Assembly (NCBI GenBank): GCA_036642795.1
Contig: JAVXTH010000048.1
Location: 1 to 7,324, forward strand
DNA from: JAVXTH01 sp036642795
GTDB lineage: Bacteria; Bacillota_I; Bacilli_A; Erysipelotrichales; Erysipelotrichaceae
DNA: 7,324 bases
Reading direction: 5' to 3'
The position numbers and the translations under genes were made by a program. The notes under the pieces are model-generated. The model had not been told where the DNA came from, made no database searches, and saw nothing but the letters and a program-made list of their open reading frames with translations. Each line of letters opens with the position of its first letter. Within the stretch, counting starts at the first letter, position 1. Below, piece after piece: positions 1-5,249 of this stretch.

Positions 1-33
1 TGAATAAATTGTTTTGTTTTGTATCGTATTTTC

Positions 34-53
34 CTGTTCAGTTTTCAAAGATC
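34..53 (-). promoter_or_regulatory. boxA-like element of an rRNA operon leader
   Basis: Read on the minus strand this is GATCTTTGAAAACTGAACAG. It closely resembles the 'TTCTTTGAAAACT' boxA-like antitermination element found in Firmicute rRNA leaders and spacers, where the Nus factors bind. It sits about 40 bases downstream of the likely transcription start of the promoter at 96-125. After it the strand is A-rich and unstructured to the edge of the window. The order promoter, boxA, window edge suggests a 16S rRNA gene begins a short way beyond position 1. The rRNA gene itself is not visible, so this rests on the motif and its placement. Confidence 0.6.
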
Positions 54-95
54 GATTTTTACTTTTGCGCTTCCTTTTTCAATTGGCGCTCGTTT

Positions 96-125
96 ATAAT
101 ACCCCATTCTACTATCCCTTGTCAA
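96..125 (-). promoter_or_regulatory. strong sigma-A promoter, probably rRNA operon
   Basis: The minus strand has a perfect -35 TTGACA (120-125), an 18-base spacer and a -10 TATTAT (96-101). It reads leftward, away from the DUF402 gene and past that gene's terminator. No open reading frame of credible composition follows, but a boxA-like rRNA leader motif does. The upstream side is rich in A and G, which could act as an UP-like region. The likely start of transcription is near position 89. An rRNA operon is the best explanation; another stable RNA is possible. Confidence 0.65.
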
Positions 126-126
126 T

Positions 127-205
127 CATTTTATCTTCTTTTTTTCGCTTCTTTTCTACTCTTTCTTTCTTTCTTCTCGTTTTACCTCTTTCACTTCATT
201 TTTTG
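127..205. other. purine/pyrimidine-asymmetric tract upstream of the rRNA promoter
   Basis: About 75 bases are almost pure pyrimidine on the plus strand (runs of T with TTTC and TTCT units) and so purine on the minus strand. The tract lies between the terminator at 210-242 and the -35 box at 120-125. It includes a short GAAA-type run around 160-175. An open frame across it on the plus strand is just Phe/Ser/Leu and is not a gene. It may be a promoter upstream element or a low-complexity spacer; the sequence does not decide. Confidence 0.4.
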
Positions 206-209
206 TATC

Positions 210-242
210 AAAAAAGGCATAAAACCGGTTCTTTTATGCCTT
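210..242 (-). terminator. intrinsic terminator of the DUF402 gene
   Basis: A perfect 11-base-pair stem (214-224 with 232-242) closes a 7-base loop. On the minus strand it is followed at once by a run of T (complement of 210-215). It begins 20 bases after the stop codon of the DUF402 gene. There is no T run on the plus-strand side, so it works only leftward. It insulates the DUF402 gene from the rRNA promoter downstream. Confidence 0.85.
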
Positions 243-261
243 AGCCTTTAAATCATTTGGA

Positions 262-813
262 TTACTTTTCTGTTTCTTCCTGATCTTCACTTCTTAATCG
301 TAAATATTTATCATGTAAGGCATATATTTCCTTGGGAGCAAAAGGTGAATGATGTTTTTTTATTTCACTTAACAACTTATCTAATTGATTCCAAATCACA
401 TGGTCTAATTCCTCACTATACTTCATGATTGCCCCATGTTCTTCATATTCATCTTCATCAAGAATGGTCCATTTGCCATTTGGTGAAACTTTCACGTCTA
501 AATCATAATCAATATTCTTAATCGCTTCCCCATCATATATACTAGGTGATGCGATATTACAATAATAATGAATCCCGGTTTTTCGAATCATTGAGATTAC
601 ATTATACCAACGATCTGGATATAGAAAGCAAATAGCCGGTTCTCGTGTAATCCATACTCTACCATCACTTTCAATCACACAACTGCGATCGGTAACGCCA
701 ACAATTCTTGTTTCGCTCACTTCAATTATGTAAGCTTTGGCCCAGGTGCGATGTAGTGAACCATCATGTTTAAAGCTTTGTATATAAACTTCATCTTTTT
801 CATGGATATCCAT
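262..813 (-). CDS. Ntdp/YgaC-type nucleoside tri- and diphosphatase (DUF402, UPF0374)
   Basis: This 183-residue protein matches the Bacillus YgaC / Staphylococcus Ntdp family (usually about 175-180 residues) over its whole length. Characterised members hydrolyse nucleoside tri- and diphosphates with a divalent metal and act in the cytoplasm. Family blocks visible are HDGSLHRTW (16-24), ESDGRxWITREPAIC (48-62), YYCNIASP (83-90), NIDYDLDVKV (100-109) and the acidic LDEDEYEEH (118-126). Arg22 fits the family's catalytic Arg; Asn86, Asp102, Asp104, Asp106, Asp119 and Glu122 fit the metal-binding residues. I chose the ATG at 813 because GAGGTG (820-825) lies six bases upstream; an in-frame ATG at 858 would add 15 residues without family similarity. 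It has an extended -10 promoter at 836-844 and a terminator at 210-242, so it is monocistronic. Confidence 0.9.
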   Translation of the reverse strand: MDIHEKDEVYIQSFKHDGSLHRTWAKAYIIEVSETRIVGVTDRSCVIESDGRVWITREPAICFLYPDRWYNVISMIRKTGIHYYCNIASPSIYDGEAIKNIDYDLDVKVSPNGKWTILDEDEYEEHGAIMKYSEELDHVIWNQLDKLLSEIKKHHSPFAPKEIYALHDKYLRLRSEDQEETEK

Positions 814-835
814 TTCATTCACCTCGCATTTTTTT

Positions 836-844
836 ATTATAACA
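836..844 (-). promoter_or_regulatory. extended -10 promoter of the DUF402 gene
   Basis: The minus strand reads TGTTATAAT, a consensus TATAAT (836-841) with the upstream TGn of an extended -10. No good -35 is seen at 16-18 bases, which is usual when an extended -10 is present. Transcription would start near 829, leaving a leader of about 16 bases that just holds the ribosome site at 820-825. Confidence 0.55.
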
Positions 845-874
845 AATTTTTCATGCAAAGAGTATGGTTTCCAT

Positions 875-905
875 GAATATTTCTTTTGAAACTATCTCAT
901 ACTAA
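875..905 (+). promoter_or_regulatory. possible sigma-E-like sporulation promoter
   Basis: GAATATT (875-881) matches the B. subtilis sigma-E -35 consensus KMATATT. CATACTAA (898-905) matches six of eight positions of the -10 consensus CATACAHT. The 16-base spacing is slightly long. Transcription would start near 912, very close to the ribosome site at 914-919. No good sigma-A promoter is seen before the gene pair, and a mother-cell sigma factor would suit spore-coat genes. The short leader and long spacer keep this tentative. Confidence 0.3.
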
Positions 906-924
906 TAAGGAAAGGAGTGATCTT

Positions 925-1143
925 ATGAAACAAGCGATGATGTTAACACCAAAAGATTTAATGTACCTGGAGGATTTATTAGCTCAAACGTGCACGCTTA
1001 ACAAACGTTTAGCTCATGAAGTAGTTTTATTAAAAGATAAGGATTTAGTAAAGGAAGTAAACGACAGCATTAAGAAAACAATCGATCAATATCAAACAAT
1101 GTTGAAGCTATTAAAAGGAGGCGAAGCCTATGCCCAGCAATAA
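925..1143 (+). CDS. small helical protein, likely spore-coat-associated partner of the CotF-like gene
   Basis: This is a 72-residue, all-helical-looking protein. It opens with LTPKDLMYLEDLLAQ (7-21), followed by a second predicted helix rich in Lys, Asp and Val and a third ending in MLKLLKGG. The 'LTxKDLxYLEDxL' opening resembles small proteins annotated as spore coat proteins beside cotF genes in clostridia and relatives; this is recognition from memory. The ATG at 925 is preceded by AAGGAGTGA (912-920) with good spacing; an in-frame ATG at 886 has no such site and would run over the promoter region. Its last 14 bases overlap the next gene, and the ribosome site of that gene (1113-1121) lies inside this one, so the two are translationally coupled. 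It has no signal peptide and no cysteine cluster. Its exact role is unknown. Confidence 0.7.
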   Translation: MKQAMMLTPKDLMYLEDLLAQTCTLNKRLAHEVVLLKDKDLVKEVNDSIKKTIDQYQTMLKLLKGGEAYAQQ

Positions 1144-1408
1144 TTATTGCGATCAAGATATTATGAGTGAATTATTAATCTCCTTAAAGCATTTAAAAAG
1201 TGAATACAATTTACTTACTCAAGAAGCAAGCAACGATGCTTTATACGCAGAGGCAACAAAGCTCTATAATGAAATTTCATGTATGCAACGTAATGTCTTT
1301 CATTTGATGAGTGAAAAAGGTTGGTATAAGATGAAAAGTGAAACGGCGACTAAGATAAACCAAGCTTATACAAAACTTAGTAAATGTGAAAGCGAAATGT
1401 CCAAATAG
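1130..1408 (+). CDS. CotF-family spore coat protein
   Basis: The 92-residue product fits a Coat F domain (PF07875) almost end to end. YCDQDIMSELL (6-16) begins the first helix; LKSEYNLLTQEASNDALY (22-39) carries the acidic/aromatic pattern of the family; MQRNVFHLMSEKGWY (52-66) holds its hallmark 'GWY' after a Met/Phe-rich helix. The tail to residue 92 is charged and variable. CotF in Bacillus is a spore coat component made during sporulation, which points to an endospore-former. The ribosome site AAAAGGAGG (1113-1121) is near-perfect and lies within the preceding gene. The stop codon sits in the loop of the terminator at 1389-1423. The function in this organism is inferred from the family. 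Confidence 0.85.
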   Translation: MPSNNYCDQDIMSELLISLKHLKSEYNLLTQEASNDALYAEATKLYNEISCMQRNVFHLMSEKGWYKMKSETATKINQAYTKLSKCESEMSK

Positions 1409-1423
1409 GATGTTTCGTTTTTT
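1389..1423 (+). terminator. intrinsic terminator overlapping the end of the CotF-like gene
   Basis: GCGAAATGTCC (1392-1402) pairs with GGATGTTTCGT (1408-1418) across the full 11 positions, with three G-T wobbles, around the five-base loop AAATA. Flanking A (1389-1391) and T (1419-1423) bases extend it, and a T-rich run continues to about 1430. The left arm is coding sequence and the TAG stop (1406-1408) begins in the loop. It closes the two-gene coat operon before the reductase promoter. Confidence 0.7.
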
Positions 1424-1432
1424 CTTTTTCTC

Positions 1433-1441
1433 TGGTAGAAT
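1433..1441 (+). promoter_or_regulatory. extended -10 promoter of the methionine sulfoxide reductase gene
   Basis: TGGTAGAAT is an extended -10: TG, one base, then TAGAAT (1436-1441). The bases 17 upstream (TTTCGT, 1413-1418) are a poor -35 and belong to the terminator stem. It gives the reductase gene its own vegetative promoter right after the coat operon terminator. The predicted start is near 1448. Confidence 0.5.
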
Positions 1442-1464
1442 ATAGAAAAGAAAGTAGGCCGCTT

Positions 1465-1932
1465 ATGAACAAAGAAACGTTACTAGCAAGTGAACTAGCT
1501 TTAATTGAAGATGAAGTCGATGTGATTGCCAACCTAGCTAATTTATCTGCCCTTTTAAATCAGTATTTTCAAGATATTAATTGGGTCGGTTTTTACTTAT
1601 ATAAGGAAGAGCAATGTATCCTTGGTCCTTTTCAAGGAAAACCCGCCTGTATTCGCATTCCCTTAACAAAAGGGGTATGTGGCAAAGCCGCAACCAGCAA
1701 AAAGCTTCAAAACATTCCGGATGTGCATCAATTCCCAGGACACGTTGCTTGTGATGAAGCATCCAGAAGTGAAATTGTTGTTCCCATTCTTGTTCATAAT
1801 CAATTATTTGCACTCTTAGATATTGACTCACCTTCCCTTAATCGCTTTACCTTAGAAGATGAAGAAGTTCTAGCTGCTTTTGTTCTTCAATTAGAAAAAC
1901 ACTTAGAAAAAAACTTCATTTCTGAAGTTTAA
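1465..1932 (+). CDS. msrC: free methionine-(R)-sulfoxide reductase, GAF-domain type (fRMsr)
   Basis: This 155-residue cytoplasmic enzyme reduces free (not peptide-bound) methionine-R-sulfoxide, with thioredoxin usually recycling it. The whole protein is one GAF domain with the family signatures NWVGFYL (39-45), LGPFQGKPACIRIP (53-66), GVCG (70-73), IPDVHQFPGHVACD (84-97) and ASRSEIVVP (99-107). The three cysteines of the E. coli enzyme (Cys84, 94, 118) correspond to Cys62, Cys72 and Cys96, so activity should be retained. Length equals the family norm (150-165). The ATG at 1465 follows AAGTAGG (1452-1458), one mismatch from consensus, at six bases. It has its own promoter. Its TAA overlaps the stop codon of the converging acetyltransferase gene, and its last codons encode that operon's terminator. 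No clear terminator of its own follows. Confidence 0.95.
   Translation: MNKETLLASELALIEDEVDVIANLANLSALLNQYFQDINWVGFYLYKEEQCILGPFQGKPACIRIPLTKGVCGKAATSKKLQNIPDVHQFPGHVACDEASRSEIVVPILVHNQLFALLDIDSPSLNRFTLEDEEVLAAFVLQLEKHLEKNFISEV
1906..1930 (-). terminator. intrinsic terminator of the pgpA-lipoprotein-acetyltransferase operon
   Basis: AAACTTCA (1911-1918) and TGAAGTTT (1923-1930) form a perfect 8-base-pair stem. On the minus strand the loop is GAAA, a stable GNRA tetraloop, and seven T follow (complement of 1907-1913). The stop codon of the acetyltransferase gene (1929-1931) touches the base of the stem. The hairpin lies wholly inside the last codons of the reductase gene. On the plus strand it lacks a proper T run, so it should act leftward only. 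The stem is AT-rich with two G-C pairs, so efficiency is uncertain. Confidence 0.65.
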
Positions 1933-2738
1933 TTGATATTAAAATAGGCAGTCGCAATCTTTACTGCTTCTCTTGAGGAGAAGAAACGACATTTGCTTAA
2001 TCCTAAATACATCGTTCGAACAATTTTTCGCTCTTCCATTACTTCACCAATAATGGAGAAGCCTTTTTCATTGAGTTTTAAATCAAGCATGTCTTTCCAT
2101 GCGATTTTTTTATTTTTCTCAATTGGTGCACTAACAATTTTAATTGGTAACTTTTCACTATTATAATGCGCTAGATGAAACATTACACATTCATCGTAAG
2201 AACTTCCTAGTAATAATACAAAGCCATTTAAATCATATAATTTTCCTAAGGGTGAATCTTTTGAAAGACCAAAGTGAAGGGGATGTTTATCACAGATTAC
2301 TTTCGCATATTTTCCCCAAGCTAGGAAAGAGTAATTTGGATGATACGAGCGAACAATTCCTTCATTGCACATAAATTGTTGAACTAAATCATCACAATTT
2401 GTTGGTTTGCTTAACTTTTTATGAAAAGGATAACTGGATTCTCTTATGTATTCCCAATTTTCTTTATCAATATGGATATTGTTATTACATGCTGGATCAA
2501 CTAAATCTAACGTAAAGGAAGGCATAACAATCGTTCCCTCATAGCCAACACATTCCATCAATGCATCAATAATTGCTTGACTACCACCATTTATATAGCC
2601 TAAATCTTCACTATTACCTTGAACTAATACTAACATTCCTTTTTGAATTCCGATTGCCTCTAATTGCCGTTTGATGTCTTCCTTTGTTAATACATCTTCA
2701 ATTATTTCTACTTGATTACTTTTATTGTCTTCAGCCAC
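1929..2738 (-). CDS. divergent AAC(3)/YokD-family acetyltransferase
   Basis: This 269-residue protein belongs to the antibiotic N-acetyltransferase family (PF02522; AAC(3), B. subtilis YokD), which moves an acetyl group from acetyl-CoA to an amine. It aligns full-length with YokD-like proteins (about 270): GYINGGSQAIIDAL (47-60), EGTIVMPSFT (67-76), ENWEYIRES (93-101), SYHPNYSFLAWGKYA (131-145), HPLHFGLSKDSPLGKLYDL (152-170), GFVLLLGSSYDEC (172-184). The usual catalytic His is at 188. Two family positions are changed: 'VHSSLxSxG' near the cofactor site is VQGNSEDLG (39-47), and 'HLAE' is HLAH (188-191). Activity and substrate are therefore uncertain; a call of aminoglycoside resistance is not justified. 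The start is GTG at 2738; no later ATG precedes the core. It overlaps the lipoprotein gene by 31 bases, with AAGGATGAG about 11 bases upstream, so it is translationally coupled to it. Confidence 0.85.
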   Translation of the reverse strand: MAEDNKSNQVEIIEDVLTKEDIKRQLEAIGIQKGMLVLVQGNSEDLGYINGGSQAIIDALMECVGYEGTIVMPSFTLDLVDPACNNNIHIDKENWEYIRESSYPFHKKLSKPTNCDDLVQQFMCNEGIVRSYHPNYSFLAWGKYAKVICDKHPLHFGLSKDSPLGKLYDLNGFVLLLGSSYDECVMFHLAHYNSEKLPIKIVSAPIEKNKKIAWKDMLDLKLNEKGFSIIGEVMEERKIVRTMYLGLSKCRFFSSREAVKIATAYFNIN

Positions 2739-3139
2739 TTGATATACTCATCCTTTTCTATAAATCCAACCTTCGTGTTTTCTTCACGAATGACACCTTT
2801 ATCTACAAAGAAAGTCATCGGCATTGTTTCATAATGAGGTAACGTCATATTTAGTTCTTTTAATTTATCTTCCTCTTGATCATTAATCGAAAGATAATAA
2901 ATCGTAAATGGTGTTTCTTTCTCAATCTTTTTTAGTACCTTTTCATATTCAACACAAGAATAACAATCTTCACTTGTGATAAGAATCAGAAAGGAATCTT
3001 TTGCTCGCATAATTTTTCTATTTAAATCTTCCGCATTTGTTTTAATAATTTTGTCATCTTCAACATAGGGGTCTTTTTGAGAACATCCACCTAGAATGAA
3101 TAAACTTAAGGTACAAATACATAGTATCAGTTTTTTCAT
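2708..3139 (-). CDS. thioredoxin-fold lipoprotein with CxxC motif
   Basis: The 143-residue product begins with a lipoprotein signal peptide: Lys-Lys, a hydrophobic stretch (4-16) and lipobox LGGC with Cys19 as the lipid-modified residue. The mature part is a short thioredoxin-like domain: a beta strand FLILIT (50-55), the redox motif CYSC (Cys59, Cys62) at the start of a helix, a second strand TIYYLSI (79-85), the cis-proline loop TMPMTFF (105-111, Pro107) and VGFIEKDEY near the end. It resembles the bacteriocin-transport-accessory and thioredoxin-like lipoproteins of Firmicutes. It would face outward from the membrane as a disulfide oxidoreductase; partner and direction of electron flow are unknown. 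AGGAGG (3149-3154) lies nine bases before the ATG. It starts 16 bases after the PgpA gene and overlaps the acetyltransferase gene, so it is the middle gene of an operon. Confidence 0.85.
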   Translation of the reverse strand: MKKLILCICTLSLFILGGCSQKDPYVEDDKIIKTNAEDLNRKIMRAKDSFLILITSEDCYSCVEYEKVLKKIEKETPFTIYYLSINDQEEDKLKELNMTLPHYETMPMTFFVDKGVIREENTKVGFIEKDEYIKWLKTIKVIK

Positions 3140-3155
3140 TTTTGTTTTCCTCCTA

Positions 3156-3623
3156 TTATTTATTTATATTATGAGCAATTTTAGATGCAGCAGCAGCTGC
3201 AATCGCACCTACAATATCATCAAGAAAGGTATTACACTGTTCTCCCTTTCGATTAAGCACTTCAATAATACCAGGTTTAATCTTATCGATATAACCATAA
3301 TTCGTTAATGCAATCGAACCATATAAATTACATATACCATAAGCTAGCACTTCATCAATTCCATAAAGGGCTGAATCATTCATTAAAATATCTCTTAAAT
3401 CAAGATCATCCATGCTTTGATTCTCAGCTGCCCGATCTAAATAAATACCAGTTAGAATGGCATGTTGCACTTCTCGTTTATGTAAAACCGTATCAATTGC
3501 TGCCAAACAATGCTCATTGGTTAACTCAGGTAAGTATTTTTTTTGTAGGAACATAACACAATCCGCAATGTCCTGTATCGTAACTCCTCGCTCACAAATC
3601 AAATCAACGCATTTTTGATACAT
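3156..3623 (-). CDS. pgpA: phosphatidylglycerophosphatase A family protein (YutG type)
   Basis: The family removes the phosphate from phosphatidylglycerophosphate to give phosphatidylglycerol at the membrane. This 155-residue protein matches the Bacillus YutG branch: CERGVTIQDIADCVMFLQKKY (9-29, first helices), LTNEHCLAAIDTVLHKREVQHAILTGI (34-60), SALYGIDEVLAYGICNLYGSIALTNYGYIDKIKPGII (83-119), and the acidic NTFLDDIVGAIAAAAASK block near the C-terminus, equivalent to the D-[DE]-x-x-G motif of PgpA. As usual for YutG it shows no clear membrane helix. I chose the ATG at 3623 because GGTGAT directly upstream is the extended Shine-Dalgarno at ideal spacing; an in-frame ATG at 3653 adds ten residues (weak AAGG site) and cannot be excluded. 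It is the first gene of the operon with the lipoprotein and acetyltransferase. In vivo PGP phosphatase activity is inferred. Confidence 0.88.
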   Translation of the reverse strand: MYQKCVDLICERGVTIQDIADCVMFLQKKYLPELTNEHCLAAIDTVLHKREVQHAILTGIYLDRAAENQSMDDLDLRDILMNDSALYGIDEVLAYGICNLYGSIALTNYGYIDKIKPGIIEVLNRKGEQCNTFLDDIVGAIAAAAASKIAHNINK

Positions 3624-3680
3624 GATATCACCATTTACCTTCCTTAACTTCATTAAAATTAACCTTAATATCTAATCTTT

Positions 3681-3686
3681 ATTATA
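3681..3686 (-). promoter_or_regulatory. -10 box for the pgpA operon
   Basis: The minus strand carries a consensus TATAAT here, about 60 bases before the ATG at 3623. No convincing -35 is found 16-18 bases upstream, so only the -10 is supported. Initiation would be near 3674, leaving room for either start codon. It lies back to back with the promoter of the carboxypeptidase gene. Confidence 0.4.
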
Positions 3687-3704
3687 CTACATAAAGTTTA
3701 TCAT

Positions 3705-3733
3705 TTGTTTATTTTTTGAAAGTATTATAGAAT
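3705..3733 (+). promoter_or_regulatory. sigma-A promoter of the M32 carboxypeptidase gene
   Basis: TTGTTT (3705-3710) and TAGAAT (3728-3733) are separated by 17 bases. Transcription would start near 3740, just before the ribosome site AGAGGTGA (3741-3748), so the leader is very short. The overlapping TATTAT and TATAGA are alternative -10 readings. Confidence 0.5.
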
Positions 3734-3752
3734 AAGTCTTAGAGGTGAAATT

Positions 3753-5249
3753 ATGAATACAAAAGAAAGAATTCAATTCTATAAAGAATACGAAGAAAAA
3801 ATTGGCGCTTATCAAATGGCATTAGAAACAATTGGCTTTGATCAAGCTACGATTGCCCCAAAAGCAGGAGAAGAAGCACGTAATCAAGCTAGTTCAATTC
3901 TTCATGGCGAACTATTTTCACTGATGACAAATAAGCAAGCAATTGAAGTAATGGAAACTTTAGAAAAAGAGAACATCGATGATGTTTTAGCGAAAAGCAT
4001 CCAACAGCGTTTACGCAGTATACGCGATATACGCATCCTCCCAAAAGATGTCTATGTCGATTATCAACGTACCATCAGTACAACTCAAAGTATGTGGGAA
4101 AAAGCGAAGAAAGCAAATGACTATAAGCTTTATGAACCTTATTTAATGAAACTAATTGAAAAGAAGAAACATATTTTAACTTATCGTAAAGAACCATTAA
4201 CAAGTTATGAAAAACTATTAGATGATTTTGAAGAAGGCATGAGTATTAAAAAATATGAAGCTTTCTTTCAAGAGATTAAAACAAAAATAATTCCTTTCAT
4301 AAAAGAAATACAAACAAAGGGAAAAGCAATTGATACAAGTCCTTTGGAAGTACTTTTCCCGATCGATCAACAAGCTGAATTTATGAAAGTATTACAAGCT
4401 TATATGAATTATGATAAAGATTCCTGTTATATGGGAATTTCCATGCATCCCTTTACAACTAAGATTTGTGACCATGATTTAAGAATCACGACTGCTTATC
4501 ACGATCATGCATTAACAAGTTCTATCTTTTCAACCATTCATGAATATGGGCATGCTCTATATAGCTTACAAGTAGATGAAAAATATGCTGGAAGTATTTT
4601 AATGGATAATATGTCAATGGGGATGCAAGAGAGTCAAAGTCGGATGTTAGAAAATTGCATTGGTCGAAGCGAAGGCTTTTGGGTAAATAATTACGAGCCT
4701 TTACAGAAATGCTTTCCGAAGCAATTAAAAGACATTTCATTTGATGCTTTTATTCAAATGATCAATGCAGCGAAACCTTCCTTGATTCGTACCGAAGGAG
4801 ATGAGTTAACTTATCCTTTGCATATCTTAATTCGTTATGAAATGGAAAAAGCTATCTTTAATGATTCGATTGATACAAGTCATCTTGATCAACTATGGGC
4901 AGATAAATACGAGGAGTATTTAGGTGTACGCCCAAGCAACGATGCCGATGGTATCCTACAAGATATTCACTGGAGTGTTGGTGAATTCGGTTATTTCCCT
5001 ACCTATGCTTTAGGTAGTGCATTTGCGGCTCAATTCTTCAAACAGATGAATCAAGATATTGATGTGCAACAAGCCCTTGCAAGTAATAACTTTAAAATGA
5101 TTAGCGATTGGCTCAAAGACAACATTCATCAACATGGTTCTTATTTAAATGCCAATGAAATTTTAAAGAAAGTAACCGGACAAGATTTTGATCCAAGTAT
5201 TTACACAGATTATTTAATCAATAAATTTAAAACAATTTATCAACTATAA
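3753..5249 (+). CDS. M32 (Taq-type) metallocarboxypeptidase
   Basis: This zinc carboxypeptidase of family M32 (PF02074; B. subtilis YpwA, Pyrococcus and Thermus enzymes) trims residues from peptide C-termini in the cytoplasm. Its 498 residues are the normal length. Family blocks appear in order: HPFTTKICDHDLRITTAYH in mid-protein, zinc motif HEYGH (263-267: ligands His263 and His267, catalytic Glu264), MGMQESQSRMLEN with the third ligand Glu293 exactly 30 residues after His263 as in the Pyrococcus enzyme, LIRTEGDELTYPLHILIRYE, and GILQDIHWSVGEFGYFPTYALG. The N-terminal third is a helical lid. Where most members have HESQSR this one has QESQSR, a change next to a zinc ligand. The ATG is preceded by AGAGGTGA at four bases. 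The gene is single, with its own promoter and a terminator at 5254-5287. Likely role is peptide recycling. Confidence 0.95.
   Translation: MNTKERIQFYKEYEEKIGAYQMALETIGFDQATIAPKAGEEARNQASSILHGELFSLMTNKQAIEVMETLEKENIDDVLAKSIQQRLRSIRDIRILPKDVYVDYQRTISTTQSMWEKAKKANDYKLYEPYLMKLIEKKKHILTYRKEPLTSYEKLLDDFEEGMSIKKYEAFFQEIKTKIIPFIKEIQTKGKAIDTSPLEVLFPIDQQAEFMKVLQAYMNYDKDSCYMGISMHPFTTKICDHDLRITTAYHDHALTSSIFSTIHEYGHALYSLQVDEKYAGSILMDNMSMGMQESQSRMLENCIGRSEGFWVNNYEPLQKCFPKQLKDISFDAFIQMINAAKPSLIRTEGDELTYPLHILIRYEMEKAIFNDSIDTSHLDQLWADKYEEYLGVRPSNDADGILQDIHWSVGEFGYFPTYALGSAFAAQFFKQMNQDIDVQQALASNNFKMISDWLKDNIHQHGSYLNANEILKKVTGQDFDPSIYTDYLINKFKTIYQL

Noticed and set aside
9..251. Open frames on the plus strand coding for about 80 Phe/Ser/Leu-rich residues
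   Set aside because: They arise from the T-rich strand, have no ribosome site or family pattern, and overlap the rRNA leader, promoter and terminator on the other strand.
814..858. 15-residue N-terminal extension of the DUF402 protein from the ATG at 858
   Set aside because: It would overlap the -10 box at 836-844, and the ATG at 813 has a good GAGGTG site and matches the start of family members.
886..924. Upstream start for the small coat-like gene at 886
   Set aside because: No ribosome site precedes it, whereas 925 follows AAGGAGTGA at good spacing.
1577..1831. Minus-strand open frame of 84 residues inside the reductase gene
   Set aside because: It is a shadow of a well-supported gene and shows no motif or ribosome site.
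1967..1983. Perfect 6-bp hairpin CTTCTC/GAGAAG as a terminator for the reductase gene
   Set aside because: No T run follows on either strand, and it lies in acetyltransferase coding sequence.
2708..2738. Frameshifted fusion of the lipoprotein and acetyltransferase
   Set aside because: Each product has complete family length and its own start; the overlap is a normal coupled junction.
3096..3556. Plus-strand open frames of 70-82 residues across the lipoprotein and PgpA genes
   Set aside because: They are antisense to conserved genes, with hydrophobic or biased composition and no ribosome site.
1929..3623. Anti-phage or toxin-antitoxin module
   Set aside because: No nuclease, toxin, antitoxin, sensor or mobile-element signature is present; the genes belong to housekeeping or envelope families.
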